IMG/VR virus record: IMGVR_UViG_3300032893_000009
Location: 1-64,000 of that record
Source of the DNA: a virus
Direction: 5' to 3' (one strand)
DNA length: 64,000 bases
Shown here: positions 49,494-58,460 of the stretch, in pieces
Position numbering within the stretch: position 1 is the first letter of the stretch
How the letters are laid out: the number at the start of each line of letters is the position of its first letter
Made by a program: the position numbers and the translations under genes
The notes under the pieces: model-generated
Told to the model about the DNA's origin: nothing
The model's database searches: none
Seen by the model: the letters and a program-made list of their open reading frames with translations, nothing else

Positions 49494-52400
49494 ATGCCCT
49501 TTGCCGAGCTGACACAGGTGCGCAGAACCAAGCGGATTCGCAAGGACGCTCCGCGTGGTTGTGAAGCGTGCCCGCTGAACAAAATCGAAGGCATTAACAA
49601 GATCATGGGCACCATCAGGGGCAAGCGCATTCTGGTGGTGGGCCAGAGCCCCGGCATGACCGAGAACCGCGCGGGCCACGAGTTCGTCGGCGACTCCGGT
49701 GAATTCCTGTGGGTGGAGATGGACGCGGTGGGCCTGCATCGCGAGGACTGCGACATCTTCAACGTGGTGCGCTGTGTCCCTGCCGACCTGATCGAGGGCA
49801 CCTACTTCAGCAGGCTGAAGATGCGCAGCCCCACCCCGGAGGAGATTCACTGCTGCTCCGTTCACACCGAGAACACGCTGCCCAAGGTCAAGGCCAAGCA
49901 CATCCTGATTCTCGGCCAGATTGCGCAGAAGGCTTTTCTGGAGACGCGCTCGGTCCCGCAGCAGAAGATTTTCTGGAGCGAGAAGCACCAAGCAAAAATC
50001 TATCTTGCCGATCACCCCAGCTTCTTCATTCGCGGCTATGGTGCAGGGGCACGCATCGAGGCCTTCCGTTCCACTCTGAAGCAACTGGCCATCGACGCCA
50101 GCGATGGGGATTATGCGGAGAGAGCGGACGACAACTTCAGCTATCTGCGCGAGCAGCGATACCTGTTGATCTCCACAGCGAAGCGTGCGGCGTGGGCAGC
50201 TAATATCATTAAGGCTTACGCAGCCAAGGGCCGTCGCATCTCAGTCGATGTGGAGTACGACATTTTCGACGGCAACCGTTTCATTTTTGCCTGCGGCTTC
50301 TGCCCCCAGCCGGGACTGACTTTCGTTTTCGTGAATGACTTTCCTGCAGTACAGCAGGGTGATCAGGATCGGCGTGCCGTGCTCTTCCACCGTGACGCGC
50401 TGCTTAGTAATGCTGCTATCAAGAAGGTGTTCCATTACGGCTGCTCGGATATCAATGCGCTGGAGGAGGACGGGGTTACAGTGCAGGGCTATGACTGGGA
50501 CACCAACGTAAGCGAGTATCTGTACTACCCGGACGAACACAACAAGTACGGCTTGGCCAACATCGCCGAGCGCCGCTTCCAGCAGTTCTCCGGCTACAAG
50601 CACATCATCTTCGACGACCTGTTCAATGCTATGCCCGAGGACGTGAAGGTTCCCCCGGCAGTGCGTGGCGGCTCCTACGATTCCAAGGAGACGTGGCTCA
50701 AGGCGCACGGTGGATTTCATCTGAGCCGGTTGCGTGCCGACACTCTGCGCCTGTACAACGGTGCGGACTGCGACCTCACCAAGCGCATCGAGATAGACAA
50801 CAAGAAGAAGGTGCCGCATGCGCTGGTGAAGCTCTACATGGACCTGAATTTTCTGCTGCTCAGGATGGAGCAGAATGGCCCGTGGTTCGACGACTGGCAG
50901 CACAGGCAGGTGAGCCGGTTGTGGCCGTATCTGGAGCAGAAGGCGCTTGCTGAGCTGCGGGAGATGGTGGGCAGGCCGGACTTCAATCCCGGCAGCCCCG
51001 ATCAGGTTTACGACGTGATCTACAACCAGCTGGGGCTGATATATCCACTGCGCAAGGGCAAGCCAAACACACGCAAGCAGACTCTGATGATGCTCTCCCG
51101 CGAGAGCCCGGTGCCCAGTGCTGTGCTGGGGTGGCGTAGATTGAGCAAGGCCCTGTCCACCTACATAGACGGGCCGAAGGCCGTGGCCGAGCGCTTCGGT
51201 GGCCGGGTGAAAACCGTGTGGTGGTCTACCGGGACGACCTCCGGGCGGCTGTCTTCAAGCGGCGGTGATGAAGGTGGCATGAACCTGCAGAATCTGCACA
51301 AGAACAAGCAGCTGCAGAATCAGTACGTGGCTGACCGGCGCTGGCGGCAGGTGTTCAACGTCATTGCCAAGATCAAGCGCACTTACCACAAGGATCGCTG
51401 GGAGACGGAGATTGAGTGCTGGGTGCGCCAGCACATGCCCGATCTTAAGACCTTCCTGATCCTCGACTACGGCCAGATCGAGGTGCGTGTTGCAGCGCAG
51501 GTGTCAGGTGATAAGAACCTGATTCACGACTGCGCCGAGTCCGACATTCACACCCGCGTGGGCGTGACCATGACCGGGTGGGAAGCGGACAAGATCAAGC
51601 ACGATAACGCGACGCGCACGTTGACCAAGAACGTCCACTTCGGCATTTTGTTCGGCATTGAGAAGCACAACCTGTTCGACTTCATCAAGGCTATGAACCC
51701 GGATTTCGACGGCACCGAGGAGATGGTGTTCGAGGCCTATGACCGCTACTTCGCACGCTATCGCGGCGTGGCGCGGTACATTGAGCAGCAGCGGGCTCAG
51801 GCGCAGGGCTTGGGCTACTGCGAAACCATGTTCGGGCTGCACCGGGCGCTGAATGTCACCGACAAGTACGCCGACAACGATGAGGACGACGACCGCGAAT
51901 TCTTTGACAGCTCCGGCGAGCGGCAGACCTCATGGCGCAATCAGTGTATCAACTGTGTGGATATGGGGACGGAAGCTCTTACGCAGCGTGGCTGGGTGCG
52001 CGGAACCGATTTGCGCCCCGGGGATGTGCTATTAACTAAGAATGCCGTTAGCGGGGCGTTGGAATGGCAGGCCGCAACGGATATTAAGGTCTACCCGCGT
52101 CATAAGTCTAAATTGATGCAGTTCAAGTCTCGCACTTTTGACTCTGCCTCGACGCTGGATCATCGTTGGCTTGTGAATGAAAAGAAGGGGAGGGTAAAGC
52201 GTGCAGACGTCGAGTGCAGACTAACATCTGAGATCACGCAAGAGATGCGTATACACCGGACAGGGGCGTATGCTGCCCCGGCAGTTTCTCCTTACTCCGA
52301 TGATTTTGTGCGCTTGGCTGCTTGGTATTTGACCGACGGAAGTTGCTGTTCAGGAGAGGGGTATTCTAGATCGGCGTGTATGCTCTTTCAAAGTCGTGTG

Positions 52401-53402
52401 GGGAACGTTGCGAAAGTGCGGATGATAGACGCTTTGATGGAACGGCTGCGTAAGAATGAGGGTCTTCACTATAGGACTAAATCAAAGGCGCTGCGGCGTA
52501 GCGAGGTGGTTTGGCATTTTGCCGGGGACTTTGGTGTGCGTATGCGCGCGCTGTTTCCAGAACGGTGTTTGACCCCGCAGTTCCTGACGCAGCTTACTAA
52601 AAGGCAGCTTCACATTTTGTTGCACACCATGGTCCTTGGTAACGGCTCTGGTTCTGAACTCAGCACTTTGAAAAAATTGGGTCGTGGGAAGATTACCTTC
52701 GGCACCTCGCGTCGTGCGACTGCCGATGCTTTTCAGATGCTTGTTTCTATGAATGATTTGCACGCCTCGCTGGCTGTGCGCGACTTTTCTGTGTATAACG
52801 CAGGACGTAAAACCTACGAATCTATGCAGAACAATCCTCAGTCCGGCGCTCCTTATTATGTTCTGACACTGTGCAATCGCAAATTTGCTGCTATCTATCC
52901 TCAGCACAAATCGTTCGTGCAGAATGTTGGTGTGTGGTGCCCGATGGTTCCGAATACTTATTTTGTTGCTCGACGCAACGGGCATGTGTTTGTGACAGGA
53001 AACACGCCAATTCAGGGCACAGCTCATCAGCTGCTGGTCTGCGGTATGGTGAATCTGGTGCGCAAGCCGGAAGAGTATACGGTGCTGGGCGCTCCCAGCA
53101 TGGACGTTCACGATGCGCTTTACATGATCGTGAATGTGCTGGAGCTGCAAGAGGCCTATCGCAAGGCCCGCTATCTGCTGGAGGAGGGGTCTCTGAGTAC
53201 GGTCAAGTCCGACTTCCCGCATATCGACTGGAAGGTTCCCATCCGGGTTGCTGCCGAGGCGGGCATCCGGCTGGGTGGCCGTGTGGATTTGGAGGACGAC
53301 AAGTTCACCGTGGGCGGCTATCTGCTCGACTGGTACGGGGTGACCAAGAAGCAGATGCTCGATCTGCATCAGCAACTGGCTGAGGTACCGGACGCCGTAT
53401 GA
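49494..53402 (+). CDS. Uracil-DNA glycosylase / family A DNA polymerase fusion with intein
   Basis: 1302 residues before splicing, 952 after. Residues 15-195 are a family 4-type uracil-DNA glycosylase: GCEACPLNK (Fe-S Cys 23, 26), VVGQSPGMTENRAGHEF, NVVRC (Cys 94), HCCSV (Cys 120 or 121) and ADHPSFF. Residues about 240-430 are a 3'-5' exonuclease (ISVDVEYDIFDGNRF, HYGCSDINALEEDG, YGLANIAERRF). The polymerase follows: motif A LDYGQIEVRVAAQ, motif B NATRTLTKNVHFGILFG, motif C MDVHDALYMIV. An intein interrupts the TPIQGTA region between B and C. There is no 5' nuclease domain; that enzyme is separate at 43224. The enzyme would copy phage DNA and remove uracil. Confidence 0.88.
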   Translation: MPFAELTQVRRTKRIRKDAPRGCEACPLNKIEGINKIMGTIRGKRILVVGQSPGMTENRAGHEFVGDSGEFLWVEMDAVGLHREDCDIFNVVRCVPADLIEGTYFSRLKMRSPTPEEIHCCSVHTENTLPKVKAKHILILGQIAQKAFLETRSVPQQKIFWSEKHQAKIYLADHPSFFIRGYGAGARIEAFRSTLKQLAIDASDGDYAERADDNFSYLREQRYLLISTAKRAAWAANIIKAYAAKGRRISVDVEYDIFDGNRFIFACGFCPQPGLTFVFVNDFPAVQQGDQDRRAVLFHRDALLSNAAIKKVFHYGCSDINALEEDGVTVQGYDWDTNVSEYLYYPDEHNKYGLANIAERRFQQFSGYKHIIFDDLFNAMPEDVKVPPAVRGGSYDSKETWLKAHGGFHLSRLRADTLRLYNGADCDLTKRIEIDNKKKVPHALVKLYMDLNFLLLRMEQNGPWFDDWQHRQVSRLWPYLEQKALAELREMVGRPDFNPGSPDQVYDVIYNQLGLIYPLRKGKPNTRKQTLMMLSRESPVPSAVLGWRRLSKALSTYIDGPKAVAERFGGRVKTVWWSTGTTSGRLSSSGGDEGGMNLQNLHKNKQLQNQYVADRRWRQVFNVIAKIKRTYHKDRWETEIECWVRQHMPDLKTFLILDYGQIEVRVAAQVSGDKNLIHDCAESDIHTRVGVTMTGWEADKIKHDNATRTLTKNVHFGILFGIEKHNLFDFIKAMNPDFDGTEEMVFEAYDRYFARYRGVARYIEQQRAQAQGLGYCETMFGLHRALNVTDKYADNDEDDDREFFDSSGERQTSWRNQCINCVDMGTEALTQRGWVRGTDLRPGDVLLTKNAVSGALEWQAATDIKVYPRHKSKLMQFKSRTFDSASTLDHRWLVNEKKGRVKRADVECRLTSEITQEMRIHRTGAYAAPAVSPYSDDFVRLAAWYLTDGSCCSGEGYSRSACMLFQSRVGNVAKVRMIDALMERLRKNEGLHYRTKSKALRRSEVVWHFAGDFGVRMRALFPERCLTPQFLTQLTKRQLHILLHTMVLGNGSGSELSTLKKLGRGKITFGTSRRATADAFQMLVSMNDLHASLAVRDFSVYNAGRKTYESMQNNPQSGAPYYVLTLCNRKFAAIYPQHKSFVQNVGVWCPMVPNTYFVARRNGHVFVTGNTPIQGTAHQLLVCGMVNLVRKPEEYTVLGAPSMDVHDALYMIVNVLELQEAYRKARYLLEEGSLSTVKSDFPHIDWKVPIRVAAEAGIRLGGRVDLEDDKFTVGGYLLDWYGVTKKQMLDLHQQLAEVPDAV
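51954..53003 (+). mobile_element. LAGLIDADG-type intein in polymerase gene
   Basis: 350 codons from Cys (CVDMGTEALTQRGW) to Asn in HVFVTGN, with Thr as +1 residue. Removing it restores QCINTPIQGTAHQ, the conserved PolA motif. Splicing block A (GTDLRPGDVLLTKN), block B with DSASTLDHRWL, and two LAGLIDADG-like helices (DFVRLAAWYLTDGS, ILLHTMVLGNGS) are visible. It is A-T-richer than the host gene. TGN-T replaces the usual HN end, but Asn is kept. Confidence 0.88.
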
Positions 53403-53420
53403 ATTCTCTAGTATGAATTG
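53400..53420 (+). promoter_or_regulatory. Candidate leaderless promoter after polymerase gene
   Basis: TGAATTCTCTAGTATG (53400-53415) includes the polymerase stop codon and is identical to 34933-34948. TAGTAT ends 6 bases before ATG 53421. The gene has no ribosome site. Confidence 0.55.
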
Positions 53421-53972
53421 ATGGCTATCGATTCCAATCTGTTGATCAAGCGCTTGGCTCTGGTGGACGAAAACATCCTTGCCGAGGCCGCCTTGCAGCC
53501 CCAGCGCTTCGTGGATGCCGCCCGCTACCGCGTGGAGGCCATGAAACAGCGTGCGCAGGCACAGGCTGAGCTGGAGTACCGGCGCAGCAGGCTGGCGCTG
53601 GCTGTACGGGCCAAGGTTGCTGCATCCGGGGAGCGTGCCACCGACAAGAACACTGCCGAGCGGGTGGAGAACCACTCCATGATCCGCGAGCTGCGCGCCA
53701 AGCTGGATCGGGCGCTGGAGGTTGAGGAGTTCGCTCGCCTGATCATGGAAGCCTACCGCATGCGCCGCGACGCCATTCGCGTGATCGCCGAGACGCAGAT
53801 TGCCGAGGGTGTGAAGGAGAGCCGCGAGCTGGAGCACATTGAGCAGCGGCGCAAGGTCAATCGGGTGGCGCGCAGTCTTGCCGAGCGGCGGCAACGTGTA
53901 GAGGCACCAGCCAACGACGAGGTTGACCCCTACGACCCTAATCTCCGGGGCGAAGACTTGGAGGAGCCATGA
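53421..53972 (+). CDS. Charged helical protein, unknown
   Basis: 183 residues from ATG 53421; TTG 53418 is the only alternative. Almost wholly helical and charged (RLALVDENILAEAALQPQRF, LRAKLDRALEVEEFARLIME), with a Pro/Asp-rich end (VDPYDPNLRGEDLEEP). Coiled-coil formation is likely. It sits between the polymerase and the SSB, so a replication accessory role is possible. No family recognised. Confidence 0.65.
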   Translation: MAIDSNLLIKRLALVDENILAEAALQPQRFVDAARYRVEAMKQRAQAQAELEYRRSRLALAVRAKVAASGERATDKNTAERVENHSMIRELRAKLDRALEVEEFARLIMEAYRMRRDAIRVIAETQIAEGVKESRELEHIEQRRKVNRVARSLAERRQRVEAPANDEVDPYDPNLRGEDLEEP

Positions 53973-54172
53973 GTATGAGTGACGATCTTGTAACGTATCC
54001 CGGGCTGTTCCGTGTCAAGTTGCTGGAGCTTCTTGCTCGTGCTTTGCAGCGGCAAAGTACAGCTGCCGAGGCAGTCGAGGTTTTGCGTATGCTTGGCTGC
54101 CCCGATAACGCTTCGGTGTCGGAAATAAAGGCCGCTCTCCAGCATGCTTTGGAGGTGATTTACAGTGACTGA
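53969..54172 (+). CDS. Small helical protein, unknown
   Basis: 67 residues, start overlapping the preceding stop (ATGA). Two or three amphipathic helices (LFRVKLLELLARALQRQS, AEAVEVLRMLGCPDN). Overlaps the next gene by 8 bases. No motif recognised. Confidence 0.6.
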   Translation: MSMSDDLVTYPGLFRVKLLELLARALQRQSTAAEAVEVLRMLGCPDNASVSEIKAALQHALEVIYSD

Positions 54173-54497
54173 CAAGCCTCTGAGCAAGCTGGGCATCACT
54201 GGGGTCACGGTGAGCGTGGAGATCGCCGACAAGAACTACGGTTCCGGCCAGAGTGATTTCATGTCGGTAAGTTCGCGGATACCCGATGGAATGCCCGGGT
54301 TGCCGATGGATATGGACACCGTGATCGGCGACGGGCTGGACAAGTATTTTGCGGCATGGCAGACGTTGCTGCAGGCCGCGCTGGCTTCAGGCAGGATCGA
54401 TCAGGCCGACTACATGGAGCAGACGCGCAGGTTTTTGACTAGAGTAGAGAAGGTTCGGGTTTTGTATCGGAAGATGGTTAAGGCGGAAGCCGTATGA
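54165..54497 (+). CDS. Small protein upstream of SSB, unknown
   Basis: 110 residues from GTG 54165, preceded by GGAGGTGA. First half beta-rich (GITGVTVSVEIADKNYGSG), second half helical (YFAAWQTLLQAALASGRIDQ, YMEQTRRFLTRVEKVRVLYR). A compact alpha/beta protein by appearance. No family recognised. Confidence 0.65.
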   Translation: MTDKPLSKLGITGVTVSVEIADKNYGSGQSDFMSVSSRIPDGMPGLPMDMDTVIGDGLDKYFAAWQTLLQAALASGRIDQADYMEQTRRFLTRVEKVRVLYRKMVKAEAV

Positions 54498-54527
54498 GCG
54501 GTAATTCACAATTGGAGATACAAAACA

Positions 54528-55640
54528 ATGGCTTTCGACGAAAGGGCTTATGCACGCAAGCGCGCGGAGCAGCGGCAGCAAAGCTCGTGGTACAAGCTGA
54601 AGGTGGGCGACAACCGCTTCCGCATTCTGCCCACTCCGCCTCCGAAGAAGATCACCTCGGAAACTGACCGGCTGTTCTTCAAGGAGTACGCACTACACCG
54701 CGACGTCGGGCCGCAGAAGGTTACGGTGCGTTGCGGCATCGATCCGGTCAGTGGCGAGGGAGAGTGCTGGATTTGCGACAAGCTGATCCCGCACCTGCAG
54801 GCCAAGAGGCTGGAGCAGCGGGCATCTGCACTGCAGGCCAAGACACAGTTTCTGGTGCAGGTGGCCAGTGTGGATGACGACGACAAGATGACCGGGCCAT
54901 TTCTGTTCACCCCGGCCAAGACTGTCGCCGACCAGCTGCTGGCCTCGATCTTCGGCGCGAAGAAGAAGAGCTACACCGACCCCGTGCGCGGCTACAACAT
55001 TTCTGTCTCCCGTACTGGTACCGGCAAGAACGATACCAAGTACGGCATGATCACTGCGGACGAGGACCCCACCCCGGTTCCCAAGGCGCTGCTGGACAAG
55101 CTGAAGCCGTTTGCGGAACTGAAGGAGGTTCCGATCTACTCGCAGGCCAAGCAGCAGGCTGCTTATAGTGGCAAGTCTGTGGACGAGGTTGAGCCTGAGC
55201 AGGAAGAGGAGCAGCCGCGCAGTCGCCGCAGGGCTGTTGCCGAGGAAGTGGAAGAGCCTGTGGAGGACATCGATACCGAGGCCGAGGCGGTGGATGAGGA
55301 CGACCCTGACTTGGATGCCGATGAGCCAGTGGATGGCGAGGACCTGCCTGCAGAGGACGAGGAGCTGGTGGAAGAGCCTCCCGCGCCCCGTGCCAAGCCG
55401 AAGGCCAAGCCTGTTGCCGTGCGCCGTCCAGCTCCGGTAGAGGAAGTCGCGGATGAGCCCCTTGAGGACGACATCCCCGACGACATCGATCTGGATGCAA
55501 TCGATGATGAGGGCGACGACGCCCCCGACCCGGAGCCTGTGCGGAGGCCTGCTGCCAAGCCGGGTCCACGGCCCGTGGCTGCCAAACCAGCTGCGCGGCC
55601 CGCGTCGAGGGTCTCGGCCCCCAATCCGAAGCGCCGGTAA
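54528..55640 (+). CDS. Single-stranded DNA-binding protein, gp32-like
   Basis: 370 residues. The core resembles T4 gp32-type SSBs: SSWYKLKVGDNRFRILPTPP, a zinc site made of H57-region EYALHRDVG plus VRCGID and ECWICDK, and QFLVQVASVDDDDK. Residues about 225-340 are a long Asp/Glu-rich tail mixed with Pro, Ala and Arg, much longer than the acidic tail of gp32, which normally binds other replication proteins. The basic final 35 residues (AAKPAARPASRVSAPNPKRR) are unusual for an SSB tail. A terminator follows. Confidence 0.75.
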   Translation: MAFDERAYARKRAEQRQQSSWYKLKVGDNRFRILPTPPPKKITSETDRLFFKEYALHRDVGPQKVTVRCGIDPVSGEGECWICDKLIPHLQAKRLEQRASALQAKTQFLVQVASVDDDDKMTGPFLFTPAKTVADQLLASIFGAKKKSYTDPVRGYNISVSRTGTGKNDTKYGMITADEDPTPVPKALLDKLKPFAELKEVPIYSQAKQQAAYSGKSVDEVEPEQEEEQPRSRRRAVAEEVEEPVEDIDTEAEAVDEDDPDLDADEPVDGEDLPAEDEELVEEPPAPRAKPKAKPVAVRRPAPVEEVADEPLEDDIPDDIDLDAIDDEGDDAPDPEPVRRPAAKPGPRPVAAKPAARPASRVSAPNPKRR

Positions 55641-55654
55641 TCCGAGCAGCTAAC

Positions 55655-55684
55655 TGAGGCCCGGAGCATCGGGCCTCATTCTTT
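55655..55684 (+). terminator. Intrinsic terminator after SSB gene
   Basis: TGAGGCCCG (55655-55663) pairs with CGGGCCTCA (55670-55678) around GAGCAT, followed by TTCTTTC. The T-run is short, but the 9-bp stem is GC-rich. Confidence 0.8.
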
Positions 55685-55697
55685 CTGGAGATGCGAC

Positions 55698-56678
55698 GTG
55701 ATTCCCAAGCCCAAAGCGAAGCGTGCCGAACCTGCTGCGCCAGCCAGCGTGGCGGCACCCGTGAAGTCTGCGGTTCTGGACATCGATGGCAATGCCATTC
55801 AGACGCAGGTCCACAAGATGCTGGACACCCCGATCTTCGCGGTGAAGGAGCGCTACTGGCTGGATACCAAGTCACCGGAGCTGAATGCTACTTTCGGCTC
55901 ACGGGAGAGGGGCATTCCTTACGGCAAGGTCTTTGAGATTTCTGGTTTGGAGCACAGTGGCAAGACTCTGATCGCCAACCTGCTTATGGGCATGGCTCAG
56001 GACGACGGCGCGGCTGCCGGGTACATCGATCTGGAGGATAGCCGCGACGGGGCGTGGGCTACCAAGCTGGGTGTGCATTGGAATGCTGTGACACAGTTCT
56101 ACCCACAACTGGTTAGGCAGGAGAAAGGTCCACCGAAGCTGCTCGGTGTTGAAGAGATTTGCGACCGGGCAGAGAAGGCCATGTATCTGCTACACAAGAG
56201 GGCCGGAGCCAAGAAGCAGTTTTGGTTCCTCGACTCCGTGGCCATGATGGTGACCGGCAAGCAGGTGGATGCTGGCCTGACAGAAATCACTATGAATTCC
56301 AAGCTGGACCGCGCCGCATTTCTGGCTACCATGCTGCCGCGCTGGACGGGACTGGCTGCGAACTACAACGCCATGATCCTTGTCTCCAACCATCTGCACA
56401 ACAAGGTGGGCAAGTTCTTCGGCGATCCCTACGAGACTCCCGGGGGCCGTGCCCTGCGCCACGTCTGTGCGGTGCGGGTGCGTGGGGCGCGCGCCAAGAA
56501 CGGGCGGCTGATGCAGGGCAAGCGGGTGATTGGGCTGGCCAGCATTTTCCGCAATCTGAAGAACAAGAGCGGAGACGGTTCCGTGGAAGGCTGCGAAGTG
56601 GGTTTCAAGGTGCGCTGGGACAAGCCCCTCGCAGTGGTGCAGTTTATGAACGCCAACGAACTCAGAGGAGATGAGTAA
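55698..56678 (+). CDS. RecA/UvsX-like recombinase
   Basis: 326 residues from GTG 55698 (GGAG, 7-base spacer). Walker A FEISGLEHSGKTLIANLL (about 80-97), AAGYIDLEDSRDGAWATKLG, a Walker B-like FWFLDSVAMM, and ANYNAMILVSNHLHNK. This is a RecA-fold recombinase of the phage UvsX type, working with the SSB, helicase and SbcDC protein in recombination-dependent replication and repair. A basic N-terminal 20 residues precede the core. Confidence 0.8.
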   Translation: MIPKPKAKRAEPAAPASVAAPVKSAVLDIDGNAIQTQVHKMLDTPIFAVKERYWLDTKSPELNATFGSRERGIPYGKVFEISGLEHSGKTLIANLLMGMAQDDGAAAGYIDLEDSRDGAWATKLGVHWNAVTQFYPQLVRQEKGPPKLLGVEEICDRAEKAMYLLHKRAGAKKQFWFLDSVAMMVTGKQVDAGLTEITMNSKLDRAAFLATMLPRWTGLAANYNAMILVSNHLHNKVGKFFGDPYETPGGRALRHVCAVRVRGARAKNGRLMQGKRVIGLASIFRNLKNKSGDGSVEGCEVGFKVRWDKPLAVVQFMNANELRGDE

Positions 56679-56679
56679 C

Positions 56680-57090
56680 ATGGCAACGAAAAAGACAAGC
56701 GAGGCCCCCGAGGGTACAGGGGAGCAGACCGGGGCGCTGAGCCGCGAAGCTGAATTGACTGCTGCGTTGAATGAGGTGAAGACGCAGCTTGCTAACCAAG
56801 AATCTTTGTACCAGCACGAAGTTGGACGGCTGAAGGGCATCATCGAGCGGCTGCAGCACGAGTCCAAGAGCGTGCATCCCGACGCCACTCCACAGGGCGC
56901 GCTGTCCTATATCATCACCTATCTCGAAGCTGTGGCGGTTGGTGGAAGCGCCGGTTATCTGCGCAGCGCTGTGCATGTAGCTGCTGGCCGTTTGAACACC
57001 GATGATCGCATGAAGCTGCGCGAGTACGTGCAGCGTTTGGCCTCTGCTACTGACGCCGTGGTGCAGGAATCCGCAACATTCTTCGTGTAA
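56680..57090 (+). CDS. Helical protein, unknown
   Basis: 136 residues from ATG 56680, which has GAGGAG 9 bases upstream; ATG 56671 is in frame but overlaps that site badly. N-terminal low-complexity (KKTSEAPEGTGEQTG), then a coiled coil (LTAALNEVKTQLANQESLYQ) and a C-terminal helical domain (SYIITYLEAVAVGGSAGYLR). No family recognised. Confidence 0.6.
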   Translation: MATKKTSEAPEGTGEQTGALSREAELTAALNEVKTQLANQESLYQHEVGRLKGIIERLQHESKSVHPDATPQGALSYIITYLEAVAVGGSAGYLRSAVHVAAGRLNTDDRMKLREYVQRLASATDAVVQESATFFV

Positions 57091-57100
57091 GGGGGCCGTT

Positions 57101-57424
57101 GTGCAGTTTGTTTGCGGAGTTGTGGACAAGCAGGGGGTGCGCCGCATCCTTACCGCCGAGAGTACGCCGACACTGGAGAACATCGACGACGCGGCGCGGC
57201 GCATGACTGCTCTGCCTGTGGACTGGGGGCCGGAGGCCGATCAGGAAGCCAGCCGGTGGGCTGCGTGGATCATTCTTGATACTGTGACGGGCGCGGTTAT
57301 AGCAGATCGATATTGCGAGCAATATGCTGCTGAGGTGGTCAGGAAGCTGAGCACGGATCGCATGTGGCTCCTACCTGTGGGCGAGGTCGAGGAATGGCTG
57401 AGAACCAAGCAGAAAGTAAACTGA
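57101..57424 (+). CDS. Small protein before clamp loader, unknown
   Basis: 107 residues from GTG 57101. VCGVVDKQGVRRILTAEST, a Trp-rich helix (WGPEADQEASRWAAWIILDT) and a C-terminal helix. It overlaps the clamp loader start by 31 bases. No family recognised. Confidence 0.6.
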   Translation: MQFVCGVVDKQGVRRILTAESTPTLENIDDAARRMTALPVDWGPEADQEASRWAAWIILDTVTGAVIADRYCEQYAAEVVRKLSTDRMWLLPVGEVEEWLRTKQKVN

Positions 57425-58452
57425 CGCAGCAGCTGTCTCTCGCGGCACGGCCCAGAACACTGGATGGCCTGATCGGACAGGGAAGAATGGTGAGCCGCAT
57501 TCGTGGCCACATCGATACAGGCCGCTACCCCAAGGCGTGGTTGTTCTACGGACCCAAGGGGGTGGGCAAAACAACCACTGCGCGTATTCTGGCTCTCTCT
57601 TACCAGTGCTCTCATCAGGAGCTGTTCGGACGGCCATGCAAGGCCTGCCGCGCGCTGTGCCCGGAGGGGGTCTCTGCGGGCATCTGGAGCAACTTTCCCG
57701 TGCTGGAGATTTCCGGTGCGGCCATCTCGACGAAGGAAGAAATGGGCTATGCGCTGTCAGCGGCGCATGCGGGCATCATGGGCGTGGGGCGCTACCGGGT
57801 GTACATCATCAACGAGGTGCAGCGCTGCAGCAGCGCCTGCCTGAGCCTGTTTCTGGATCGCATGGAAGACACTCCCCGGAGCACGGTATTCATCTTCACC
57901 ACCACCGAGGCCTCGCGCCTGAGCGACCCGTTCCGGTCCCGCTGCCAGTGCTACGAGCTGAGAGAGCTGGACGCCGATGGTGTGGGATTGATGGTGGGAC
58001 GTCTTCTGAAGCGCATCGGAAGCGCGTTGCCTGCCGACCGGCTGGTGGAAGCGCTGCTTGACAGCAAGGTATTCTCACCCCGGCTGGTGGCGCAGGCTGT
58101 CGAGAAGTACACCGCCGGGTGCGACCCGGATGAGGCGGCGCTGGTGAGCGGCACGCCGGACGTGGACATCATGGCGCTGTCCAAGGCTATTACCCATGGA
58201 GACTGGCCGAGCGCCGCACAGTATTTGCAGGGAGCGCAGCGCAGCGATGCCCGTTCTTTGCGGGTACTGCTGATGAAGTACCTGCGCGACCAGCTGCTGG
58301 AGTCGTCGGAGATCGGGCCGAGGGCAACCACGGTAGCCAAGGCCATCGATCTCATGTCAAGTGTGACTAATGCCGAGGATGAGGTGGTATTTGCAGCCAT
58401 CTGCTCATCTGCTTATTCTCTGACGAAGCTGTTCAGCCAGTATACGGTGTGA
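57394..58452 (+). CDS. DnaX-like clamp loader ATPase
   Basis: 352 residues from ATG 57394. AAA+ features of DnaX: RPRTLDGLIGQGRMVSRIRG, Walker A YGPKGVGKTTTARILA (51-66), a Cys cluster CSHQELFGRPCKACRALC like the DnaX zinc module, Walker B position VYIINEVQRCS, sensor 1 FIFTTTEAS, and arginine-finger motif DPFRSRCQCYEL. In Walker B the usual Asp is Asn (IINE instead of IIDE); the Glu is kept. It is followed by a helical C-terminal domain. No separate delta-like loader subunit was recognised in the window. Confidence 0.8.
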   Translation: MAENQAESKLTQQLSLAARPRTLDGLIGQGRMVSRIRGHIDTGRYPKAWLFYGPKGVGKTTTARILALSYQCSHQELFGRPCKACRALCPEGVSAGIWSNFPVLEISGAAISTKEEMGYALSAAHAGIMGVGRYRVYIINEVQRCSSACLSLFLDRMEDTPRSTVFIFTTTEASRLSDPFRSRCQCYELRELDADGVGLMVGRLLKRIGSALPADRLVEALLDSKVFSPRLVAQAVEKYTAGCDPDEAALVSGTPDVDIMALSKAITHGDWPSAAQYLQGAQRSDARSLRVLLMKYLRDQLLESSEIGPRATTVAKAIDLMSSVTNAEDEVVFAAICSSAYSLTKLFSQYTV

Positions 58453-58460
58453 GGACGTTT

